In this document: positions 1-6,088 of the stretch, one piece after another
Numbering within the stretch: position 1 is the first letter of the stretch
How the letters are laid out: each line of letters starts with the position of its first letter
Source: Undivivens sp041652635
Lineage (GTDB): Bacteria > Omnitrophota > Gorgyraeia > Gygaellales > Profunditerraquicolaceae
Assembly: GCA_041652635.1 (NCBI GenBank)
Contig: JBAZGW010000054.1
Location: 1-9,847 of the forward strand
DNA: 9,847 bases
Direction of reading: 5' to 3'
Translations under genes and position numbers: made by a program
Notes under the pieces: generated by a model
Database searches by the model: none
Seen by the model: only the letters and a program-made list of their open reading frames with translations
What the model was told of the DNA's origin: nothing

Positions 1-38
1 CTGCCGACAGGCAAAACTGTCAAATATTATTTTTTAAC

Positions 39-65
39 GGTAGTATACTCGATTGTGTGTAAATT
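39..65 (+). repeat. IS left terminal inverted repeat (IRL)
   Basis: This 27-bp end matches the reverse complement of 1364-1390 at 17 of 27 positions without gaps. The outer GGTA and the inner ten bases TGTGTAAATT are identical. The divergent middle is usual for this family, where the outer and inner blocks serve cleavage and transposase binding. Confidence 0.8.
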
Positions 66-86
66 AGCTTTACAGTAAATAAAAAA

Positions 87-154
87 GGCGTATCTTTCTG
101 TTTGGAAAGTCATAACAACCCGGGCCTGCAAGCCCTAACCAGAAAGGATACGCC
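87..154 (+). promoter_or_regulatory. Hairpin sequestering the transposase ribosome-binding site
   Basis: GGCGTATCTTTCTG (87-100) is complementary to CAGAAAGGATACGCC (140-154) except for one bulged base. A smaller stem, GGGC (122-125) with GCCC (132-135), lies inside. The right arm contains the Shine-Dalgarno AAAGGA (143-148) of the transposase, 8 nt before its ATG. Folded RNA would hide the ribosome site. Several IS families use such structures to stop translation of transposase from outside read-through transcripts; that role here is inferred. Confidence 0.6.
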
Positions 155-156
155 CA

Positions 157-1383
157 ATGCAATACGTAAATCTTGATACAAGCTTAACACGCCGTTGGCA
201 GCGCGTAAAGGATTTTGTCAATTACGCCCAAAATACAGACTTTTGGCTGGACGTTAATCAGCATATCCGTGGGTTGGTTAAAGAGTTGATCCAATTCTCC
301 CTTGAGGAAGAAATGATCGATTACCAGAAACGCCAATCTTATCAAAGATCAGATTCCAGACTTGATTACCGTAATGGCTATTACTACCGTAATCTTGATA
401 CTGCCGTGGGTCCCGTAGAACGGATTCAAATCCCCCGTTCACGTTCCGGACTATTCCATCCTAAAGTTTTCCTTCGCTATCAACGCAGGCAAGAAACCGT
501 AAATGACGCTGTTTGTAATGTCTTCCTCTCCGGAATCTCCACCAGAGACGTCTCCGGCGCTTTAAAGCCTTTACTTGGAACCTCTATCTCCGCCTCCACT
601 GTCTCTCGTATTTGCAAAAGGCTTGACCCTCAAGTAAAAGCCTATCATCAACGTAAACTTATCGACGAATATCAATTCCTCTTCTTAGACGGTATTGCTT
701 TGTCCGTCAAAGGTTCCCTTAAAGCCAAAAAGCTTCTTGTCCTGGTTGCCTACGGCATTACTCTCTTCGGAAAAAAAGAACTTATCGACTTCCAAGTCGC
801 TTCTGCCGAATCAAGAGAAGCCTGCGAATCCTTCTTAAATAACCTCTTCCTCAGAGGATTATCCGGTGATCAACTCAAACTTATCATCACCGACGGCTCT
901 AAAGGATTCAAAGCAGCCATTGCATTAGTATACCCTCGCGTCAAGCACCAGCGCTGCTGGGTTCATAAACTACGCAATGCCACAAAACTACTCAAGAAAG
1001 CTTATATTAAAGGCTTTAAAGCCGATGCCCGCGAAATTTACAATGCCTCTTCTCACAGAGATGCCGTTACTGCCTTCAAATTACTTCGCAAACGCTGGTA
1101 TTCCGTAGCCCCGAAGGCCGTTGAATGCATACAGCAAGACTTAGATGACCTGCTGGCTTTTCTTACTATCCCGGTTAAACAACAGGCTAAAGCTTTTATC
1201 CGCCGGCAGATCAGAACTACTAATATTATCGAACGCTCTTTCCGCGAAGTCAGACGTAGAACCAGGCCTATTGGCTGTCTCACCAATCTCGACAGCCTTA
1301 GCCGTATTATTTTTGCTATTTTCAACCGTCTTAATTCCAAATGGCAGAGAAAACCTTTACCCCAATTTACACAATTTATTTGA
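157..1383 (+). CDS. IS256-family (mutator-type) transposase
   Basis: This 408-aa DDE transposase should catalyse cut-and-paste or copy-out movement of the surrounding element. Catalytic residues can be seen as D178 (LFLDG), D246 (IITDG) and E359 (TNIIER), the spacing expected for IS256-type enzymes. A C267-x2-H270 motif (RCWVHK) precedes the helical insertion between the second Asp and the Glu. The N-terminal 110 residues, rich in Arg and Tyr, should bind the terminal repeats. The ATG at 157 has AAAGGA 8 nt upstream. The stop codon (1381-1383) lies inside the right terminal repeat, so gene and element end almost together. Length is normal for the family and no frameshift is seen. It is the only gene of the element. 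Confidence 0.95.
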   Translation: MQYVNLDTSLTRRWQRVKDFVNYAQNTDFWLDVNQHIRGLVKELIQFSLEEEMIDYQKRQSYQRSDSRLDYRNGYYYRNLDTAVGPVERIQIPRSRSGLFHPKVFLRYQRRQETVNDAVCNVFLSGISTRDVSGALKPLLGTSISASTVSRICKRLDPQVKAYHQRKLIDEYQFLFLDGIALSVKGSLKAKKLLVLVAYGITLFGKKELIDFQVASAESREACESFLNNLFLRGLSGDQLKLIITDGSKGFKAAIALVYPRVKHQRCWVHKLRNATKLLKKAYIKGFKADAREIYNASSHRDAVTAFKLLRKRWYSVAPKAVECIQQDLDDLLAFLTIPVKQQAKAFIRRQIRTTNIIERSFREVRRRTRPIGCLTNLDSLSRIIFAIFNRLNSKWQRKPLPQFTQFI

Positions 1384-1390
1384 CATTACC
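1364..1390 (-). repeat. IS right terminal inverted repeat (IRR)
   Basis: This is the inverted partner of 39-65; the blocks AATTTACACA and TACC are exact complements of the left end. It contains the transposase stop codon and, on the + strand, an outward-pointing TTGACA (1380-1385). Confidence 0.8.
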
Positions 1391-1419
1391 ATTGACCCCG
1401 TAAGTATATATAGTATATA
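1380..1419 (+). promoter_or_regulatory. Outward hybrid promoter at the IS right end
   Basis: A perfect -35 hexamer, TTGACA (1380-1385), lies in the right terminal repeat and points toward the signalling operon. TATATA (1405-1410) follows after a 19-nt spacer, a little long. A second pair is TTGACC (1392-1397) and TATATA (1414-1419) with a 16-nt spacer, wholly outside the IS. IS256 itself is known to form hybrid promoters from an outward -35 in its terminal repeat. Which pair works here, if either, cannot be read from sequence. Confidence 0.45.
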
Positions 1420-1434
1420 CTTGTTTATACTTAC
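1400..1434. repeat. 9-bp perfect inverted repeat in the operon leader (operator-like)
   Basis: GTAAGTATA (1400-1408) and TATACTTAC (1426-1434) are exact inverted copies separated by 17 bp. A further palindrome, GTATATAC (1413-1420), lies between them. It overlaps the candidate -10 boxes, so it could be a repressor operator or an RNA stem in the leader. Part of the symmetry comes from AT-rich composition. No regulator is identified. Confidence 0.35.
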
Positions 1435-1474
1435 ATTGCCGGTCATTCCGACGTTACCTCGAAAAGGAACCACG

Positions 1475-2683
1475 ATGAGCATAAAAGCCGGTTTGGGCAT
1501 AAGCACCGATAAGGATTCCATCAAAGCGGTCAAAGAAGCTGTTTTACAGGCAAAACAGAACCTTGGCGATAACGTTCCGCCTAACGTCGCCATCGTCTTC
1601 AGCTCCATGGAATTCGCCCACCTGACCATGGTCAAGACCATCTCCTCAATGCTCGGGCCGATCGATGTGCTTGGCTGCAGCACCGCGGCGGTGATCTGCA
1701 ACGCCGGCATCTTCCGGCACGCCATCGGGATCATGCTGCTCAGTATAACCTCCGACACATATTATGCGACCGGCAACATAACCGACATAAAATATAAAAC
1801 GGCAATGAAGGCCGGCGAGGAATTCGGCGAGAAACTGCTCGCCGGATTCAAATCCGCCCGCAGGGACCTCGGGATAGTCTTCTCGGACGGGATGATAGAT
1901 AAAAATTCCAATCTCATCTATGGCATACAGGAACGCCTGGGAAGCAGCTTCCCGCTTGTCGGCGCGCTGGCTATGGATAACCTGCGTTATTCCAAAACAT
2001 TCGTTTATTATAACCAGACGGTAGAGAGCGACGCGGCATGCGGACTGATCATGGGCGGCAACGTGAATTTCGGATTGGGCATAAAACACGGCTGGAAACC
2101 CCTGGGCAAACCGCGCTTTATAACCCGCGCCAGCGGGAATATCGCTTACGAAATAGATGACATACCGGCGGCCACCGTATACGAGGATTATCTCGACTGC
2201 AACCTCAAAGAATTACGCCTGGAATTAAGGCGTATCGGCACTTTCTACCCGATAGGGATATATCTGCCGGGAGAAGAAGAATATCTTCTGCGCAATATCA
2301 CGGATATCGGCGAAGACGGTTCTTTGATCCTGCAAGGGAACATCCCGGAGAACAGCCAGATAAGGCTGATGATCGGGACAAAGGAGACCTGCTTTACCGC
2401 GGCTGAACAGGCCGTGAATGAGGCGAAATCCGACCTCACGGCAAATTCGGCTTTCTTTCCTAAAATAAATTTTGCTCTTGTATTCGACTCTATTTCGCGC
2501 TATATGTTATTGGGTAGAGACGCGGAGAAAGAACTGGACGCGGTAAAGAAAGCCGTCGGGCCGGGAGTGCCGGTGATCGGACTCTACACATACGGTGAAC
2601 AAGGCCCGCTCAAATCGATAGATTATCACGGAAAAGTTTACTTGCACAACCAGACAATAAGCGTGCTGCTGGTGGGAGAATAA
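1475..2683 (+). CDS. FIST domain (FIST_N + FIST_C) sensory protein
   Basis: A 402-aa soluble protein with the two-part FIST architecture, a predicted small-ligand sensor (amino acids have been proposed) that works with signalling proteins. FIST_N spans about residues 5-200: a GxGxS-type start (GLGIST), a beta strand ending in VFSS, and the G67-C68-S69 motif of this domain. FIST_C spans about 215-400, ending in the family signature YTYGEQG (371-377) and HNQT (391-394). There is no signal peptide or membrane segment. The ATG at 1475 was chosen because AAGGA lies 6 nt upstream and the frame's open extension to 1145 reads through the transposase gene. It is the first gene of an operon; the kinase starts 3 nt after its stop. 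Most likely it presents a cytoplasmic signal to that kinase; the ligand is unknown. Confidence 0.88.
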   Translation: MSIKAGLGISTDKDSIKAVKEAVLQAKQNLGDNVPPNVAIVFSSMEFAHLTMVKTISSMLGPIDVLGCSTAAVICNAGIFRHAIGIMLLSITSDTYYATGNITDIKYKTAMKAGEEFGEKLLAGFKSARRDLGIVFSDGMIDKNSNLIYGIQERLGSSFPLVGALAMDNLRYSKTFVYYNQTVESDAACGLIMGGNVNFGLGIKHGWKPLGKPRFITRASGNIAYEIDDIPAATVYEDYLDCNLKELRLELRRIGTFYPIGIYLPGEEEYLLRNITDIGEDGSLILQGNIPENSQIRLMIGTKETCFTAAEQAVNEAKSDLTANSAFFPKINFALVFDSISRYMLLGRDAEKELDAVKKAVGPGVPVIGLYTYGEQGPLKSIDYHGKVYLHNQTISVLLVGE

Positions 2684-2686
2684 ATC

Positions 2687-4174
2687 TTGGACAGCGAAAT
2701 ATTAGTTAATATTTTATGGCTGGCATTCGCTTCCGCGGCCCTATCCCTGCTCATCGTTTTCCTCAAGAAGAACGAGAAGATCAAATATCTGCAATCGGCT
2801 GTGGACACCCTCCAAAAAACCCTGGAGGAGATGGACGAACAGGCCAAGTTGATCGTGCGGACCGATATCGCCCTTAACAAGACCCAGGAAGAACTCGACA
2901 AGAAACTTACCGGATTATACGCCCTGCAGAGGCTCTCGAGAGCGATAAGCACCACATTGGAAGAAAAGCACATATTCCGAAAAATCGAGATATCCCACCT
3001 TGAAGACCTGGGATTCGAGAAATGCTGCGCCTTCCTCTGGAACACGGACGCTAATGAATTCATTTCTTATCTCCATATCGGCTATATGGAAGAAGAGACT
3101 GAATACATCAAAGCCGATCTTGCCGAAAAACGGGGGTTTTACCTGGATATTATCGACAGGGAAAAAACCATATCCTCCATATCCCTTCAAAAAGAAATGG
3201 GGAGATTGGAAATGAGCAAGGTTTTCCGGGCTAATTCTTTCGTCATTTCCCCGATCATGCCCAAAGAGGGCGATAAAGGATTCATTTTTTTCGGGGCCGG
3301 AGCGGATATGCCGCTGACCGAAGGCGACGAGGAATTCATTATATTGCTCGCCAACCAGGTAAGCCAGGCGCTGGACAACGCCAGGCTTTTCGAGCATACC
3401 TGGATGGCCCAACAGAGCCTGGAACGCAAAGTGGAAGAACGGACGCAGGAACTCAGCCTCGCGCTGGAAGAAGTAAGGTCCATAAGTAAACGCAAGACCG
3501 ACTTCATTTCCGCCGTATCGCACGAACTGCGCACTCCGCTGACTTCGATAAAAGGCTACGCCGCGATATTGATCGAGGAGAAACTCGGCGCGCTCCCTCC
3601 CGCAGTCAAGGAACGCCTGGAAAAAATAAACCGCCACAGCGACGAACTCGTGCGTATGGTCAACGACCTGCTCGACATATCGCGTATCGAAGCCGGTAAG
3701 ACGGCAATGAAGCTCGTGCCGCAGGATATCCGGGAAATGACCGCTTCCGTGGCCGACCTTATCAATATCCAATGCAAAAATAAAGAAGTCGAGCTGATCA
3801 CGGAGATCCCTGAAAGCCTGCCGCAGGTAATGGCCGACCGCAGCCAGATCGAGCGCGTGTTTATAAACCTGCTGGGGAACGCGGTAAAGTTCACCCCCCA
3901 ACAGGGACGGATAACGATCAGGGCTTCGCAAGAACAAGGCCGGGTCAAAATCGACATTTCCGACAGCGGGATCGGAATGCCTCCGGAAGCGCTCGAGCGT
4001 ATTTTCGAAGAATTCTACCGGGTGGACAACAAAATAAACCAGCACGTCAAAGGCACCGGGCTCGGGCTCCCGCTGGTTAAACACATCATAGAAGCGCACC
4101 AAGGCAGAATATGGGTAACCAGCATCCAGGGAAAAGGCAGTACTTTCAGCTTCACGCTGCCTTCCATAAATTAA
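2687..4174 (+). CDS. Membrane-anchored GAF sensor histidine kinase
   Basis: A 495-aa histidine kinase that should autophosphorylate and pass phosphate to the next gene's receiver. Order: one N-terminal membrane helix (about 4-25), a coiled coil (30-75), a GAF-like sensory domain (about 80-235), a second coiled coil (240-265), HisKA with phosphoacceptor H279 in SHELRTPLTSIKGY, and a HATPase_c domain with the N box (NLLGNAVKF, N398), G1 box (DSGIG, 426-430), F box (FEEFYRV) and G2 box (GTGLGLPL). All catalytic motifs are intact. There is no periplasmic sensor domain, so input must come from the GAF domain or the neighbouring FIST protein. The start is TTG at 2687, supported by GGGAG 8 nt upstream; it begins 3 nt after the FIST stop, implying coupled translation. 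The GAF ligand is unknown. Confidence 0.92.
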   Translation: MDSEILVNILWLAFASAALSLLIVFLKKNEKIKYLQSAVDTLQKTLEEMDEQAKLIVRTDIALNKTQEELDKKLTGLYALQRLSRAISTTLEEKHIFRKIEISHLEDLGFEKCCAFLWNTDANEFISYLHIGYMEEETEYIKADLAEKRGFYLDIIDREKTISSISLQKEMGRLEMSKVFRANSFVISPIMPKEGDKGFIFFGAGADMPLTEGDEEFIILLANQVSQALDNARLFEHTWMAQQSLERKVEERTQELSLALEEVRSISKRKTDFISAVSHELRTPLTSIKGYAAILIEEKLGALPPAVKERLEKINRHSDELVRMVNDLLDISRIEAGKTAMKLVPQDIREMTASVADLINIQCKNKEVELITEIPESLPQVMADRSQIERVFINLLGNAVKFTPQQGRITIRASQEQGRVKIDISDSGIGMPPEALERIFEEFYRVDNKINQHVKGTGLGLPLVKHIIEAHQGRIWVTSIQGKGSTFSFTLPSIN

Positions 4175-4175
4175 A

Positions 4176-5111
4176 ATGATGAAACCGCGCGTGCTTCTCG
4201 TGGATGACGACCCGGACATTCTTGACGTTCTCGAAATAACGTTATCCGAGGAAAATTACGACATCAGTAAAGCGATGGACGGCGAGGAAGCGCTCAAGAT
4301 CATACGTTCAAAGCCGATAGACCTCATACTCTTGGACCACAACATGCCGAAAATGACCGGACGGGAAGTCTGCATGGAAATAAAAAAAGACATCCTGCTC
4401 AGGCATATACCGATCCTAATGGTCACCGGCAAAGGAGAATTGCACGACAAGGTCTGCAGCCTGGAAGCGGGAGCCGACGATTACATTGTAAAACCTTTCG
4501 AACCCAAGGAACTCCAGGCCAGGATACGCATGACGCTCAAAAGGAGCGAACGCGACCTGGACGCCAATCCACTTACCCGTCTCCCGGGGAATATCTCCAT
4601 ACTCGGAGAACTATCGGCGCGCATAGAAGGAAAAATGCCGTTCGCCGTATGCTATATAGACCTGAATAAATTCAAATCATACAACGACATCTACGGCTTT
4701 GAGCATGGAGACGACATAATTAAAGAAACGGCTCGCATATTAATACGCGCCGTCCAGGAAACAGGAGTATCCTCGGACTTTATCGGGCACATCGGCGGGG
4801 ACGATTTTGTCATTATCACCGGAATAGAGACCGCGGAAAGGATCAGCCAAAAGGTCATCGACGACTTCGACCTTTCCTCTCCCAATTTCTATAATGAGAC
4901 CGACAGGGCCAACGGTTATATTATGGCAAAAGACCGCTCCGGCAACCAGCAGCGGGTGCCTCTTGTTTCCGTCGCTATCGGCATAGTGACCAATGAATTC
5001 CGCAGGATAGACCACGTGGCCCAGGTGGGAGAGATCGGGGCCGAATTAAAAGCTTTCGCCAAAAGCAAAGAAGGCAGTAACTACGTCAGAGATATGAGAA
5101 AAGAGGATTAA
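4176..5111 (+). CDS. Response regulator with receiver and GGDEF domains
   Basis: A 311-aa protein with an N-terminal receiver (about 4-122) and a C-terminal GGDEF domain (about 130-305). The receiver is complete: acidic D10/D11, phosphoacceptor D54 (LLDHNMP), T84 and K106 (VKPF). The GGDEF domain keeps the metal Asp (YIDLNKFK), the Asn of YND and the Asp of HGDD, but its signature reads GGDDF (207-211). At the inhibitory-site position the usual RxxD is VSSD (198-201). It may therefore be a diguanylate cyclase without product inhibition, or a degenerate GTP or c-di-GMP sensor. The ATG lies 1 nt after the kinase stop, with a second ATG at once following. No Shine-Dalgarno is visible, so translation probably depends on coupling. 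The cognate kinase should be the upstream gene. Confidence 0.9.
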   Translation: MMKPRVLLVDDDPDILDVLEITLSEENYDISKAMDGEEALKIIRSKPIDLILLDHNMPKMTGREVCMEIKKDILLRHIPILMVTGKGELHDKVCSLEAGADDYIVKPFEPKELQARIRMTLKRSERDLDANPLTRLPGNISILGELSARIEGKMPFAVCYIDLNKFKSYNDIYGFEHGDDIIKETARILIRAVQETGVSSDFIGHIGGDDFVIITGIETAERISQKVIDDFDLSSPNFYNETDRANGYIMAKDRSGNQQRVPLVSVAIGIVTNEFRRIDHVAQVGEIGAELKAFAKSKEGSNYVRDMRKED

Positions 5112-5114
5112 AAC

Positions 5115-5200
5115 TGGTGCGAGGAGAGGGAGTTGAACCCTCACAGCCTTGCGGCCAACAGCCCCTCAAACTGTCGCGTCTGCCATTCCGCCATCCTCGC
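5115..5200 (-). tRNA. tRNA-Leu (anticodon GAG)
   Basis: On the - strand the gene folds as a class II tRNA. It has a 7-bp acceptor GCGAGGA/TCCTCGC, a D arm GCGGAATGGCAGACGC, an anticodon stem ACAGT/GCTGT with loop TTGAGGG (anticodon GAG, reading CUC/CUU), a long variable arm with stem GCC/GGC, and a T arm GAGGG-TTCAACT-CCCTC. CCA is encoded (5115-5117). Extra-arm size and identity elements match bacterial tRNA-Leu. It converges on the response regulator, with only 3 nt between the stop codon and the CCA end. Confidence 0.97.
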
Positions 5201-5213
5201 AAGAAGTTTTTTT

Positions 5214-5242
5214 ATTCTACTGTATCCCCTCCGGTTCGTCAA
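5214..5242 (-). promoter_or_regulatory. Sigma-70-type promoter of tRNA-Leu
   Basis: Reading the - strand, TTGACG (5242-5237) is followed by a 17-nt spacer and TAGAAT (5219-5214). Each hexamer differs from consensus by one base. The -10 ends 13 nt before the mature tRNA 5' end, leaving a short leader. The spacing and position make this a convincing promoter. Confidence 0.8.
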
Positions 5243-5605
5243 GATTAAACTATACGAAGCAAAAAACAGGGACAGCGCTACCCGTGGCTTTTAAATAGCA
5301 AAGAATCCGCGCCGTCATCAGAGGTACGGCCATCTTCCGCTAAACTTATGTGCCGTTAAATGAACACTTCCCCGGCTAATCTTACGCCGGAGTTTATCCT
5401 AACTTTGCTCGCCATTAAAACGGCTATGTAACGAAGCCAATATCGGTTTTTGGTTACGGTAACGTCCTAAAAGCCGTCTCCGAATGACGATACGTCCGCC
5501 ACTGAAGTTTGGCGAGATATTGTCCGCCATTGATGCTTCGACGAGACTAAAATAAGGGTATCGTAGCCGATATTAATACTCGCATTCGGAAATTCCGCGC
5601 TCCGA
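5243..5605. other. Gene-poor repeat/hairpin-rich intergenic region
   Basis: No long ORF or recognised RNA family is visible in these 363 bases. Seen on the - strand: imperfect direct repeats around GTGGCGGAC/ATGGCGGAC (5506-5489 and 5534-5516); hairpins CGCCA/TGGCG (5514-5497), CCGGC/GCCGG (5390-5372), TATCG/CGATA (5572-5559) and GTTAC/GTAAC; and a terminator-like end at 5285-5261. A 43-codon ATG ORF (5530-5399) has an Arg-rich middle but no ribosome site. The region may be the structured 3' UTR of doxX, a small RNA or a decayed mobile repeat. The block GGGACAGCGCTACCC resembles palindromic units spread by REP-associated transposases; that link is from memory and unproven. Confidence 0.4.
5261..5285 (-). 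terminator. Possible intrinsic terminator
   Basis: On the - strand, ACGGG (5285-5281) can pair with CCC-T-GT (5271-5267 region) around a short loop containing AGCGCT, followed at once by six Ts (5266-5261). It would end transcripts coming from doxX or the intergenic region just before the tRNA promoter. The stem is short with a bulge, so efficiency is doubtful. Confidence 0.4.
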
Positions 5606-5986
5606 TCAGACTTTCCCGGCCCTTAAAAACATATAGAGGCAAACGACAAACAAGAACAAAGGGAACTCTATCCCCCCGGCCGGATGGGACTGGCTCGGGA
5701 GAAAACTCCACTGCCCCCAATGGTACTTTAACACGGCGACCAGCATAACTGCGATCAAAGGCAGAGCGGCGATCCTGGTCAACCAGGGTTTGTAGAATCC
5801 TCCCGCCAGTAAAAGAAGCGCCCCGGCTAACTCGCCCAAGGCGGCCAGCAAGGCAAGCGGCAACGGCAGGCCCGCCCCGGCAGCAAAACCTTTAAGATTC
5901 AGAAATTTCCCCCAGGAATGATAAATAAATATGGCGGAGACCATTAACCTAAGCAGCCAGTGGGCGTATTGCGAAAAATAGAACAT
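5606..5986 (-). CDS. DoxX family membrane protein
   Basis: A 126-aa integral membrane protein of the DoxX type. Four hydrophobic helices lie at about residues 7-23, 41-63, 69-90 and 104-124. Family features are the first helix ending in HSWGKFLNLKGF and the second helix with ALGELAGALLLLAG. The start ATG has a strong GGGGGAG 4-5 nt upstream. DoxX was named for thiosulfate:quinone oxidoreductase of Acidianus, but most bacterial members have no proven reaction; roles in quinone-linked redox or redox-stress membrane complexes have been proposed. It lies 102 bp downstream of the hydrogenase-like operon on the same strand, so it could be co-transcribed or have its own weak promoter. A functional link with that complex is a guess. 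Confidence 0.85.
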   Translation of the reverse strand: MFYFSQYAHWLLRLMVSAIFIYHSWGKFLNLKGFAAGAGLPLPLALLAALGELAGALLLLAGGFYKPWLTRIAALPLIAVMLVAVLKYHWGQWSFLPSQSHPAGGIEFPLFLFVVCLYMFLRAGKV

Positions 5987-6088
5987 CTCTCTCCCCCTTT
6001 TTAGACAAGGTTTGACACCCGCATCATAGTGATTATTTTAACATCGCCTATTAAGCTTGTGAAGTAAAAGATGTACTGCCGGAGCGGG

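Larger units (their letters stand above)
39..1390 (+). mobile_element. Complete IS256-family insertion sequence (1352 bp)
   Basis: The element is bounded by imperfect 27-bp inverted repeats that both start with GGTA and end with TGTGTAAATT. It holds one long ORF for a mutator-type DDE transposase. The length fits the IS256 family (about 1.2-1.5 kb), and the inner part of the repeat resembles the ATTGTGTAAA motif of IS256 termini. The 8 bp on the left (TTTTTAAC) and on the right (ATTGACCC) do not match, so no target duplication is visible. Possible causes are an old insertion, recombination between copies, or a deletion next to the element. Its codon use (many TCT, CTT, CGT) is unlike the downstream genes, which suggests independent acquisition. 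The transposase is intact, so the copy may be active. The exact ends are inferred from the repeat alignment alone. Confidence 0.85.

Noticed and set aside
5..38. Terminator from GACAG/CTGTC before the AT-rich stretch
   Set aside because: A 5-bp stem with no continuous T run directly after it is too weak; the sequence is also cut by the window edge.
1145..1474. N-terminal extension of the FIST gene frame into the transposase gene
   Set aside because: This part is read out of frame through the transposase and the IS end. The ATG at 1475 has a good ribosome site and starts exactly where FIST homology begins.
2915..4219. 434-aa open frame on the - strand opposite the kinase
   Set aside because: It is a mirror of the kinase coding sequence, which has all histidine kinase motifs. 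The antisense translation shows no recognisable domain.
5243..5605. CRISPR array or integron attC array
   Set aside because: Repeat units are few, imperfect and irregularly spaced, and no paired core sites or constant spacer lengths are present.
6001..6060. Separate promoter for doxX with TATGAT (6028-6023) as -10
   Set aside because: No acceptable -35 lies 16-18 nt upstream on the - strand.
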